Below are positions 45,545 through 52,534 of a stretch of DNA of 64,000 nucleotides, piece by piece. The position numbers and the translations under genes were made by a program. Origin of the DNA: Flavobacteriales bacterium (GTDB taxonomy: Bacteria > Bacteroidota > Bacteroidia > Flavobacteriales > Schleiferiaceae); assembly GCA_012269745.1 (NCBI GenBank), contig JAAXJR010000032.1, forward strand, positions 1-64,000, written 5' to 3'. Under the pieces are notes generated by a model. It was not told the origin of the DNA and did no database searches. It saw nothing but the letters and a program-made list of their open reading frames with translations. How positions within the stretch are numbered: the stretch's first letter is position 1; the number at the start of each line of letters is the position of its first letter.

Positions 45545-46300
45545 TTAACGAAGGGCCTGACGAACCTGTTTGAAGAGCTTTGATTTGAAGACGTATTCTT
45601 CAACATCAGCATTCGTAGATTTAAGCACCTCTGAGCTATTGCCTTCCCAAACCTTGTGTCCCTCTTTCATAAAGATAACGTGATCGCCAATCTCTAGGAC
45701 AGAGTTCATGTCATGGGTATTTACGATGGTCGTCATTCCAAATTCATGTGTAATCTCGTGTATGAGCTGATCAATGACAATGGCTGTCTCTGGATCCAAA
45801 CCTGAATTCGGCTCATCACAAAACAAATACTTTGGACTCATCGAAATGGCGCGTGCGATACTCACACGCTTCTGCATACCTCCAGAAATTTCACTGGGAA
45901 ACTTTGCATCTGCACCCTCAAGACGAACGCGATCCATCACAAACTTTACGCGCTGATCCATTTCATGCTCCGTCATGGTAGAAAACATCTCTAACGGAAA
46001 ACGAATGTTCTGAGCAACCGTCATACTATCAAACAAGGCACCGCCTTGAAAGACCATCCCGATCTCTTGACGCAGCTTCTTGAAGCGTTGCTTGGTCATT
46101 TCACCGAGTACCTCACCGTCATAGATGATCTCGCCTTTATCTGGCTGATGCAGACCTAGTATAGTTTTTAGAAACACGGTCTTTCCTGAACCAGAGCGTC
46201 CGATAATCAGGTTGGTTTCACCCTGATGAAAATCGACATCTACTCCTTTAAGGACGTGGTTGTCTCCGAAGCTTTTATGTATGCCTTTTGCTTGAATCAT
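45545..46300 (-). CDS. ABC transporter ATPase, MlaF-like
   Basis: A 251-residue ATPase. Walker A is GRSGSGKT (residues 34-41), the signature is SEISGGMQKRV, and Walker B is YLFCDEPNSGLDP. The pattern GGM in place of GGQ and the adjacent MlaE-type permease identify the Mla/Mce lipid-transport branch. ATG at 46300 is preferred over 18 further open codons because it lies one base from the permease stop and gives the normal start. No MCE (MlaD) gene follows within this window. Confidence 0.9.
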   Translation of the reverse strand: MIQAKGIHKSFGDNHVLKGVDVDFHQGETNLIIGRSGSGKTVFLKTILGLHQPDKGEIIYDGEVLGEMTKQRFKKLRQEIGMVFQGGALFDSMTVAQNIRFPLEMFSTMTEHEMDQRVKFVMDRVRLEGADAKFPSEISGGMQKRVSIARAISMSPKYLFCDEPNSGLDPETAIVIDQLIHEITHEFGMTTIVNTHDMNSVLEIGDHVIFMKEGHKVWEGNSSEVLKSTNADVEEYVFKSKLFKQVRQALR

Positions 46301-47052
46301 TAGTTGAGTAATAAATCGGTTAAGACATAATTTGAGAGAATAATCGTCAAACACGAGCGCACTACGGCATTTGTGCTAGCAACCCCAACTTCGACGGCAC
46401 CGCCTTTTACGGTGTAGCCACAATAGGCACTTACCGATCCTATAACGAAGGCGTACACGACCGATTTGATCAAGCCGTAAATAATATTTTCAAAGACTAT
46501 GAATTCTAATTGGTACCCGCTGATACTCTCTTGAAAAGCGATTAATCCGAGTAAATCACCGGCCATGGCTCCGCCCCACAAACCGAGGAACATTGACATT
46601 AGGATGAGTATAGGATTGAAGAACAGTTGGGCTACTATCTTCGGAAGAATGAGATAGCTAGCGCTATTAACTCCCATTACCTCGAGCGCATCAATCTGCT
46701 CGGAAACGCGCATGGTACCTAGACTTGAAGCGATATTCGAGCCTACCTTTCCTGCAAGAATGAGACTTACTACAGTTGGACTAAATTCCAGCGTAATAGA
46801 CTCTCTGGTCGCCATGGCAATGTAATAGGTAGGGATCAGAGGATCGTCGCTTAACTGAAAAGCCGTTTGGATAGTGACAATGGCTCCCATGAAAACAGAT
46901 AAGATCACTACGATACCAATGGAATCGATTCCCAAAAGCTGGATTTCTTTAATCGTAGAACGGTAGAAAAGATTCCAACGGTCAGGACGTCGAAATACTT
47001 TCGTCATTAAAACGCCGTAGGCACCAATTCCTTCGAAAAAGTTCGTGATCAT
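46300..47052 (-). CDS. MlaE-type ABC permease
   Basis: A 250-residue membrane protein with about five hydrophobic segments. The family motif LEVMGVNSASYLILPKIVAQ near residue 125 and the LILAGKVGSNIASSLGTMRVSEQIDALE stretch are typical of MlaE/YrbE. Together with the downstream ATPase it forms the core of a lipid transporter between membranes. The stop overlaps the ATPase start by one base. Confidence 0.9.
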   Translation of the reverse strand: MITNFFEGIGAYGVLMTKVFRRPDRWNLFYRSTIKEIQLLGIDSIGIVVILSVFMGAIVTIQTAFQLSDDPLIPTYYIAMATRESITLEFSPTVVSLILAGKVGSNIASSLGTMRVSEQIDALEVMGVNSASYLILPKIVAQLFFNPILILMSMFLGLWGGAMAGDLLGLIAFQESISGYQLEFIVFENIIYGLIKSVVYAFVIGSVSAYCGYTVKGGAVEVGVASTNAVVRSCLTIILSNYVLTDLLLN

Positions 47053-47094
47053 ATGGCTAATTTACAGTTTCTTTGAAGGACAAACTCCTATGTT

Positions 47095-47214
47095 ATGAAG
47101 AGAATTGCCACTATTTCTATCGTATTACTAGCACTTGCACTAAGCAGCTGTGGAACCGCTAAAGATTGCGATTGCCCATCATTCTCCGCAGTTGAAACTA
47201 CACAGGTAGGCTAA
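47095..47214 (+). CDS. Tiny lipoprotein, 39 aa
   Basis: A 39-residue protein: signal MKRIATISIVLLALALSSC with lipobox LSSC (Cys19), then a 20-residue tail with a CDC pair (KDCDCPSF). The reading frame ends TAATG, so its stop overlaps the SprT-like gene start by one base, suggesting translational coupling. Below usual length cut-offs but convincing because of the lipobox. Function unknown; small CxC lipoproteins of this type occur in other Bacteroidota as far as I recall. Confidence 0.75.
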   Translation: MKRIATISIVLLALALSSCGTAKDCDCPSFSAVETTQVG

Positions 47215-47816
47215 TGAATCTGGAGCCACTTTTGCCTTATTTGCCAACGGCAGAAGTGCTGCCCCTCTTGGACAAATGGCTCAAGGACGAGGCTTTTGAT
47301 TTAGCCGTACACCGGCCAAGAGCAACCAAGTTAGGAGATTTCCGTCCCCCAAGAAAGGGAGCTCGCGCCAAGATTACGCTTAACAGCAACTTAGGTAAGT
47401 ACCAATTCTTAACGACACTGGTCCACGAAATCGCACATCTCAAGGTGTGGAATGCCTACGGACGTAAAGCGGCACCGCACGGCATCGAATGGAAGAACAT
47501 GTTTGGGAAGATGCTTGTGGAGATGGTAGAACAATGTGATTTTCCCAGGGAGTACCGTTCTGCAATCTTAATTCATGCCGCAAGACCTAAGAGTGCTGTA
47601 GGAGGCGATCCACAATTGCAAAAAGTCGTGCTTCAATTAGATAGCGGCGAAAATATTTTACTACTGGGAGACCTAAAACCAGGTGCTCTATTCAGCTTCA
47701 AAGGACGCCAGTTTAAGAAGCTTGAAAAGCGAAGAACTCGAGCCCTGGTAGAAGAAGTAGGGTCAAAGAAACAATACACCATTCCTTTGGTCGCTCAAAT
47801 AGAACTTAGTCAATAA
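47214..47816 (+). CDS. SprT-like metalloprotease-domain protein
   Basis: A 200-residue protein. The zinc site HEIAH (VHEIAHLKVWNAYG) near residue 68 with a third His near residue 86 (PHGIEW) matches the SprT/SPRTN zincin fold. The C-terminal half is beta-rich and basic (RQFKKLEKRRTRA). SPRTN degrades DNA-protein crosslinks, but for the bacterial form activity is unproven. It is coupled to the tiny lipoprotein gene before it and overlaps the convergent gene after it by 11 bp. Confidence 0.85.
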   Translation: MNLEPLLPYLPTAEVLPLLDKWLKDEAFDLAVHRPRATKLGDFRPPRKGARAKITLNSNLGKYQFLTTLVHEIAHLKVWNAYGRKAAPHGIEWKNMFGKMLVEMVEQCDFPREYRSAILIHAARPKSAVGGDPQLQKVVLQLDSGENILLLGDLKPGALFSFKGRQFKKLEKRRTRALVEEVGSKKQYTIPLVAQIELSQ

Positions 47817-48447
47817 ACCAGCGGTACCTCAGTCCTATGCTACTCAAATGACGAGAGTCTGTTTCTGGAGCATTCAAATCAATCAACACATAATTTGACT
47901 CAAAGCGCCAATGTTTGGTAATGTTTACGCCGCCCATAATTCCAAAGTTCAATTTAGTAGTAACTGTACTGTGCCCTTGGTTCATTAAGGTTTGTAGTTT
48001 ATCAAAATCACTCAGGCGAACCAAGGGAGCATTGGGATCTCTCCATATACCCTGATTTCTAGACCATATGTTCCATTGATAATCCCAGGCATCATTACAC
48101 GTTTTTGTCACCTCTGAACACACTGCCCTATCTCGATTAAAAGAGAAGCCAGCGTAAAACCTTCTAGAAGGGTTGTACTGCACTAATCCCAGTTGATGCC
48201 CCAAAGTAAATTGCGTAGATACTTTGGTCCCAGCATCACCGAGACACACCAACTTTTGACCAAAAGACCCTTTATAGGTGTAAATGAGTTCTAGATTGTC
48301 GAATACATCTATTCCTAACCGAAGATAGGCTCCTTGGTTAGAACAATTAGTTTGAAAAGAACCAAAGCCTGCACTGACTGCTTTTTGAGCGAAACCCGCA
48401 ATTGGCATTTGAATAATAAAAAACAATAGAAGTAGTCGTTTACGCAT
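47806..48447 (-). CDS. Putative outer-membrane beta-barrel protein
   Basis: A 213-residue secreted protein with signal peptide (RLLLLFFIIQMPIAGFAQ). The mature part shows alternating polar and aromatic residues, and ends in a transmembrane-strand-like HLSSIGLRYRWF motif, as in 8-stranded outer-membrane barrels. Four to six Cys are unusual for such a barrel. Its 5' side is the GTCTC/GAGAC dyad region. Function unknown. Confidence 0.7.
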   Translation of the reverse strand: MRKRLLLLFFIIQMPIAGFAQKAVSAGFGSFQTNCSNQGAYLRLGIDVFDNLELIYTYKGSFGQKLVCLGDAGTKVSTQFTLGHQLGLVQYNPSRRFYAGFSFNRDRAVCSEVTKTCNDAWDYQWNIWSRNQGIWRDPNAPLVRLSDFDKLQTLMNQGHSTVTTKLNFGIMGGVNITKHWRFESNYVLIDLNAPETDSRHLSSIGLRYRWFID

Positions 48448-48596
48448 AGTTGTGAATTTGTGTTAGTGTAATTTCTACACTTACATCACAAACCACAAAC
48501 CTTAAAACATTCAATTTTAAATAGTTACATATCCTGAGCACAAAAAACTAGTGTTATTTCAGTCTTAAGCGATCGATTTTCTCACTTCTAGAAATA

Positions 48597-48610
48597 GTCT
48601 CAAACGAGAC
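48597..48610. promoter_or_regulatory. GTCTC/GAGAC dyad 1
   Basis: GTCTC-AAAC-GAGAC, perfect arms. Shares the 12-mer TCAAACGAGACA with dyad 2, offset by exactly 18 bp. Confidence 0.55.
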
Positions 48611-48614
48611 ATTG

Positions 48615-48628
48615 GTATCAAACGAGAC
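48615..48628. promoter_or_regulatory. GTCTC/GAGAC dyad 2
   Basis: GTATC-AAAC-GAGAC, one arm mismatch, 18 bp from dyad 1. Its right arm extends to GAGACACTTG, the complement of the left part of dyad 3. Confidence 0.5.
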
Positions 48629-48681
48629 ACTTGAAGCATACTTATAACTATCCCTTACCTATAAAAGCACTCTAAACAAGT

Positions 48682-48695
48682 GTCTCAATTGAGAC
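48682..48695. promoter_or_regulatory. GTCTC/GAGAC dyad 3
   Basis: GTCTC-AATT-GAGAC is a perfect 14-bp palindrome; its left side extends to CAAGTGTCTC. Confidence 0.55.
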
Positions 48696-48827
48696 TGTTA
48701 AGTGTTAACACTACACTAAGTGACTCATTAGATCTATTAATGGATATTGAGCGAATTATACCCCCTACATTAATTCTCGATTTAAGAATAGCGCACTTGA
48801 GCTTTACTGGACTGAGTCTTTTGCGCA

Positions 48828-48843
48828 GTCTCATATACGAGAC
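48828..48843. promoter_or_regulatory. GTCTC/GAGAC dyad 4 (6-nt spacer)
   Basis: GTCTC-ATATAC-GAGAC has perfect arms but a spacer two bases longer. It lies 50 bp before the purK -7 box. Confidence 0.4.
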
Positions 48844-48893
48844 CACCTCACTTTCAAGAAAAAAATGAAACTTTTTAGGCCATTAGTATTGTG

Positions 48894-48901
48894 TACCTTT
48901 G
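48894..48901 (+). promoter_or_regulatory. -7 box (TACCTTTG) for purK
   Basis: Exact TAnnTTTG ending 21 nt before the purK ATG. Confidence 0.55.
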
Positions 48902-48922
48902 GACCCTTAAACAAGGGCATTG

Positions 48923-50077
48923 ATGGCAAAGAATATTTTCTCTACGGATTACAAACTGGGAATATTAGGCGGTGGCCAATTGGGCAAAATGATGCTTTAC
49001 ACCACTCGCAAGTTTGACATTCGCACGAAAGTCCTAGACCCTTCGCCAGAGGCACCAGGGCAATATGGTGCAAATGAATTTCAGGTTGGATCTCTCCAAG
49101 ATTACGACACCGTCATGGCATTTGCTGCCGATTGTGATACCGTGTGTATTGAAATTGAATCCGTCAACGTACAAGCGTTGAGAGACCTACGCGCCCAGGG
49201 CAAGAAAGTACATCCGAACCCAGATAGCCTCGAGCTCATCCAGGACAAGACCAAGCAAAAACAATTCTACGCCGACCACAACATCCCTACCTCACGTTTT
49301 GAGATGGTCTCAGGCAAGGCTGAATTTGAAGCTGCTCGCGATCGTTGGCCCATCCCATTCGTATGGAAGGCTGCTACCGGTGGCTATGACGGTTTTGGCG
49401 TGGTGGTTTGCCGCAGCGAAGATGATATACAACATATCCCAGATGCCCCAGGCATGCTCGAAGCATTTGTGGACTTTGAACTAGAAGTAAGTGTGATTGT
49501 CGCCCGCAACGAAAGTGGCGAGGTGAAGACCTTCCCTGTAGCAGATCAAGAATTCCACCCTACGGCGAACCAAGTAGAATATGTGCTCTGCCCTTCTGTG
49601 CTCTCCCAAGAGATGCAGCACAAAGCAGAAGAGATTGCCATGCGTACTGCGGAAGCCTACGATATCTGCGGACTACTCGCAGTTGAGTTGTTCGTCACTG
49701 CCGACGGAGAGATCTTAGTCAACGAAGTAGCCCCACGTCCTCACAACAGTGGACACCAAACTATTGAAGCTTGTTACACGAGCCAATTCGAACAGCACGT
49801 TCGCGCCGTCCTCGACCTGCCCTTGGGCTCTACCGAACTCAAAGCAGCGGGCGTGATGGCGAACCTAGTAGGTGCAGAAGGGTATAGCGGGGATGTAGTG
49901 TATCAGGGGTACGACGAGTTGCTCGGGGAACCAGGGGTAAACATCCACATTTACGGCAAGGCGCAAACACGTCCATTCCGTAAAATGGGACACGTCACGG
50001 TAGTGGCAAAAGATAGAGATGAAGCCCGCAAGCGCGCCGAGTGGGCAAAGAATAGTATATTGGTCAAAAGCAAATAG
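48923..50077 (+). CDS. purK: N5-carboxyaminoimidazole ribonucleotide synthase PurK
   Basis: A 384-residue ATP-grasp enzyme of purine synthesis, making N5-CAIR from AIR, ATP and bicarbonate. The dinucleotide-like start LGILGGGQLGKM, the ATP-grasp loop VWKAATGGYDGFG near residue 148, and the ELFVTADGEILVNEVAPRPHNSGH catalytic region near residue 260 are present. The start is ATG 48923; a TTG in frame lies one codon before. purE follows after 2 bp, its product being the next enzyme. Confidence 0.95.
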   Translation: MAKNIFSTDYKLGILGGGQLGKMMLYTTRKFDIRTKVLDPSPEAPGQYGANEFQVGSLQDYDTVMAFAADCDTVCIEIESVNVQALRDLRAQGKKVHPNPDSLELIQDKTKQKQFYADHNIPTSRFEMVSGKAEFEAARDRWPIPFVWKAATGGYDGFGVVVCRSEDDIQHIPDAPGMLEAFVDFELEVSVIVARNESGEVKTFPVADQEFHPTANQVEYVLCPSVLSQEMQHKAEEIAMRTAEAYDICGLLAVELFVTADGEILVNEVAPRPHNSGHQTIEACYTSQFEQHVRAVLDLPLGSTELKAAGVMANLVGAEGYSGDVVYQGYDELLGEPGVNIHIYGKAQTRPFRKMGHVTVVAKDRDEARKRAEWAKNSILVKSK

Positions 50078-50079
50078 TC

Positions 50080-50571
50080 ATGATCGGAATCATTATGGGC
50101 AGCACTTCAGACCTGCCAGTTATGCAACAAGCTATCGATGTATTGGACGAATTGGGCCTCGCCTATGAAGTTGATATCGTGAGTGCCCACCGCACGCCAG
50201 AGAAGCTTATGGATTACGGTCAGAATGCGCACAAAAGAGGTATTAAAGCGATCATTGCCGGCGCTGGTGGTGCAGCACACCTGCCAGGTATGGTGGCTTC
50301 TGTTAGCCCGCTTCCAGTAATAGGTGTTCCCGTACACAGTTCAAATTCTATCGACGGTTGGGACAGCGTACTTTCTATTCTTCAAATGCCAGGCGGCGTT
50401 CCTGTAGCTACTGTAGCACTAGATGGTGCCAAGAACGCAGGTATCCTTGCCGCACAGATTGTAGGTTCTTCGGATGCAGCGGTATTGCAACGTGTCATTG
50501 ACTACAAAGAAGGCCTCAAAGCCAAAGTCCTAAAAGGCGCTGAAGAGGTTAAGGCGAAGTACGCTAAATAA
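50080..50571 (+). CDS. purE: N5-carboxyaminoimidazole ribonucleotide mutase PurE
   Basis: A 163-residue class I PurE that converts N5-CAIR to CAIR. The phosphate-binding start IMGSTSDLPVM (residues 5-15), SAHRTPEKL (catalytic His) and the GAGGAAHLPGMVAS stretch are typical. It starts 2 bp after purK. No terminator was found after it; the next gene is 26 bp away. Confidence 0.96.
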   Translation: MIGIIMGSTSDLPVMQQAIDVLDELGLAYEVDIVSAHRTPEKLMDYGQNAHKRGIKAIIAGAGGAAHLPGMVASVSPLPVIGVPVHSSNSIDGWDSVLSILQMPGGVPVATVALDGAKNAGILAAQIVGSSDAAVLQRVIDYKEGLKAKVLKGAEEVKAKYAK

Positions 50572-50597
50572 GGCAGAATTTTCGGTACCTTTTAGGT

Positions 50598-51323
50598 ATG
50601 CGAAGCCCCATCAATATTTCCATCCCTGAGCCATGCGGAGAAAGCTGGCAGAATATGACCTCAGTTCAAGGAGGTCGTCACTGCGATGTATGTGAAAAAT
50701 GCATTGTAGACTTCACCGATAAAAGTGATCGTGAGATTTACAAAGCGTATCAGGCCAACGAAATGTTGTGCGGAAAGTTTTCTGTCGATCAATTGGACCG
50801 TTTTATCTCAAAACCTGCCAAAAAAAGAGCTCCTTTAGGTATTGCAGCCGCAGCGGCTTTAGCTGTATCGGCACCAGTTCAGGCGGAATCTTCCATTCCT
50901 TCTATTGAAATTGTCGAAAATACTAGCGAGGCCAAAACCTCACACGCCGACCAAACGCGTGTATTACGCGGAAGAGTGTTCGATAATGAAACTAAAGAGC
51001 CTTTGTTTGGCGCTACCGTTGCGCTATATGAACAAGGAGAGATGATAGGTGGTGTAATGACAGATTTCGATGGATATTTCGCCGTTCAAGCCGAAGTAAT
51101 TGAATCTCATAAAGTGGATGCCATAGAGGTCCAGTATATCGGCTTCCAGACAGTGAGGAAAGAATTTGACCCGCCTCTCACCGCAGAAAATTTTGAAAAG
51201 TACACAGATGACCTTGCTATTGCTGTCACTGTGGATGAAGTAGTTCTTTTAGGCGATGTGGTTGTAATAGAAGTGCCTTGGTATAGACGGATTTGGTGGA
51301 AGATTAGGGGACTATTCAGATAG
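50598..51323 (+). CDS. Membrane protein with Cys-rich N-terminus and CarboxypepD-like domain
   Basis: A 241-residue protein. The N-terminal 70 residues contain Cys13, Cys29, Cys32, Cys35 and Cys58 in a conserved-looking pattern (EPCGESWQNM, then GGRHCDVCEKCIVDFTDKS), without signal peptide, so probably cytosolic. One hydrophobic segment (about 78-95) follows. The rest (about 115-200) has the CarboxypepD_reg / SusC-plug pattern, with LFGATVALYEQGEMIGGVMTDFDGYF. The basic end is WYRRIWWKIRGLF. The role could be redox or metal sensing across the membrane (inference). Possibly co-transcribed with purE. Confidence 0.75.
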   Translation: MRSPINISIPEPCGESWQNMTSVQGGRHCDVCEKCIVDFTDKSDREIYKAYQANEMLCGKFSVDQLDRFISKPAKKRAPLGIAAAAALAVSAPVQAESSIPSIEIVENTSEAKTSHADQTRVLRGRVFDNETKEPLFGATVALYEQGEMIGGVMTDFDGYFAVQAEVIESHKVDAIEVQYIGFQTVRKEFDPPLTAENFEKYTDDLAIAVTVDEVVLLGDVVVIEVPWYRRIWWKIRGLFR

Positions 51324-51324
51324 C

Positions 51325-51777
51325 CTAAGCCAAGCGCAGTTTGTCTTTGAGCGCACGTAAGATGAGCCAACCTGTAAGGCCGTAGCTGAATATCATCATC
51401 AAAATCCAAGGAAGTACCGTAAGCGCATTCGTAAGTGTGAATGCTGGGTAACTAAATCCGAAAACAGCTAGGATAAGTACTAGTAGTCCTACCACGTGGA
51501 CAAGAAGTGTTAGGAGGTATCGTCTTTTGAATTGGTTCCAGAAGACCTCAAAATTCTCTTTTTGAAAATTTCTGCTGTAATAAAGATTTAAGTGTCCCAC
51601 CCCAGGAATGCTCAGGAAGAAGGAATACAGCATGCTTAGGAGGAAGACCAAGCCTAGGCCGTCAAAATGAAGCGTCTGTTGGTAAACGTTGATCAATACA
51701 AAGGACAGAAATGTCATCACGACGCTGCCCAAAATTAGGCTGCCAAAGAAGTGAAGAAATGCATACCTCCAGGGCAT
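51325..51777 (-). CDS. Four-helix membrane protein downstream of LytTR regulator
   Basis: A 150-residue protein with four hydrophobic segments (about 8-30, 38-58, 88-110 and 120-140) and a charged middle (NFQKENFEVFWNQFKRRY). No recognised domain. Its start overlaps the stop of the response-regulator gene by one base, so it is the third member of the two-component operon and could be its target or modulator. Function unknown. Confidence 0.7.
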   Translation of the reverse strand: MPWRYAFLHFFGSLILGSVVMTFLSFVLINVYQQTLHFDGLGLVFLLSMLYSFFLSIPGVGHLNLYYSRNFQKENFEVFWNQFKRRYLLTLLVHVVGLLVLILAVFGFSYPAFTLTNALTVLPWILMMIFSYGLTGWLILRALKDKLRLA

Positions 51778-52505
51778 TACAATCGTTTAAGGTGACTGAC
51801 TAAAATTTCCTTTTTGCGATTACTTACGGGTACTGTTGAGCCCTCTTTAAGCAATACATAGCCACCGTCCGCGCTGATGTAGCGAGAGATCATCTCAAGA
51901 TTGACCAAGTGGCTTTTATGAACACGCTCGAAGCCAGCAGGTCGAAGCAATGTCTCGTATTCCTTCATGGTTTTTGAAGCCAAAACATTGGTTTTATCTG
52001 CCAGATAAAAAGTGGTATAGTTAGAACTGCTTTCACATCTTACAATATCTTCCACGTTGAGGATGTGCATGCCTTCCGTGGTCGGAATAACGAGTTTTTT
52101 CGGAGCGCCTTTGGCAGCCTCACTAACTACTGCACTGCGGTCAGCACCAACCTTTTCACCTGCTTTGCGAACTGCTTTGACTAATTCTTCCGCGTCGATA
52201 GGTTTAAGGAGGTAGTCTAAGGCGGCATGTTTGATGGCTTTTACCGCAAATTCGTCGTGGGCTGTGGTGAAAATGAGAGAGGGCAATTCTTCGCCTTCCC
52301 ATTTTTCCAATAAATCGAAGCCACTTTCGCCGTTGAGATTGACATCTAAGAAGACCACATCGATGGCTTCTTCTGAAAGGACAGCTATGGCCTGGTCTAC
52401 GCTATTGCATTGTGCAACGACGTTCACCTCTGGACAAAATAGGCCCAGTTTTCCAGCAAGGCTTTCCAACACAGGTTGTTCGTCGTCTAACAATAATGCG
52501 TTCAT
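51777..52505 (-). CDS. LytTR-type response regulator
   Basis: A 242-residue regulator. The receiver (1-120) has the acidic pair Asp7-Asp8 and the phospho-site Asp54 in VVFLDVNLNG, plus Thr and Lys of the switch (IFTTAHDEF, LLKPIDAEEL). The LytTR DNA-binding domain occupies the C-terminal ~100 residues (EDIVRCESSSNYTTFYLADKT and VHKSHLVNLEMISRY). It lies 30 bp downstream of its probable partner kinase. Confidence 0.93.
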   Translation of the reverse strand: MNALLLDDEQPVLESLAGKLGLFCPEVNVVAQCNSVDQAIAVLSEEAIDVVFLDVNLNGESGFDLLEKWEGEELPSLIFTTAHDEFAVKAIKHAALDYLLKPIDAEELVKAVRKAGEKVGADRSAVVSEAAKGAPKKLVIPTTEGMHILNVEDIVRCESSSNYTTFYLADKTNVLASKTMKEYETLLRPAGFERVHKSHLVNLEMISRYISADGGYVLLKEGSTVPVSNRKKEILVSHLKRL

Positions 52506-52534
52506 AGGTTTTTGGATTTACTTGAAGCTACAAT

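Larger units (their letters stand above)
48448..48922. other. 475-bp intergenic region with clustered GTCTC/GAGAC dyads
   Basis: No convincing gene was found. Four dyads of GTCTC-N4/6-GAGAC type lie at 48597-48610, 48615-48628 (one mismatch), 48682-48695 and 48828-48843. A 10-bp inverted repeat, GAGACACTTG (48624-48633) with CAAGTGTCTC (48677-48686), links two of them. Further palindromes are AGTGTAATTTCTACACT (48465-48481) and AGTGTTAACACT (48701-48712). A purK promoter (48894-48901) closes it. The region lies between divergently transcribed genes. Confidence 0.8.

Noticed and set aside
48680-48868. 62-codon reading frame in the dyad region, starting with GTG
   Set aside because: It starts inside dyad 3 and covers dyad 4, has a non-ATG start with no clear promoter or ribosome site, and its Leu/Ser/Thr-rich product shows no recognisable pattern. 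It may be a decayed gene, but evidence is weak.
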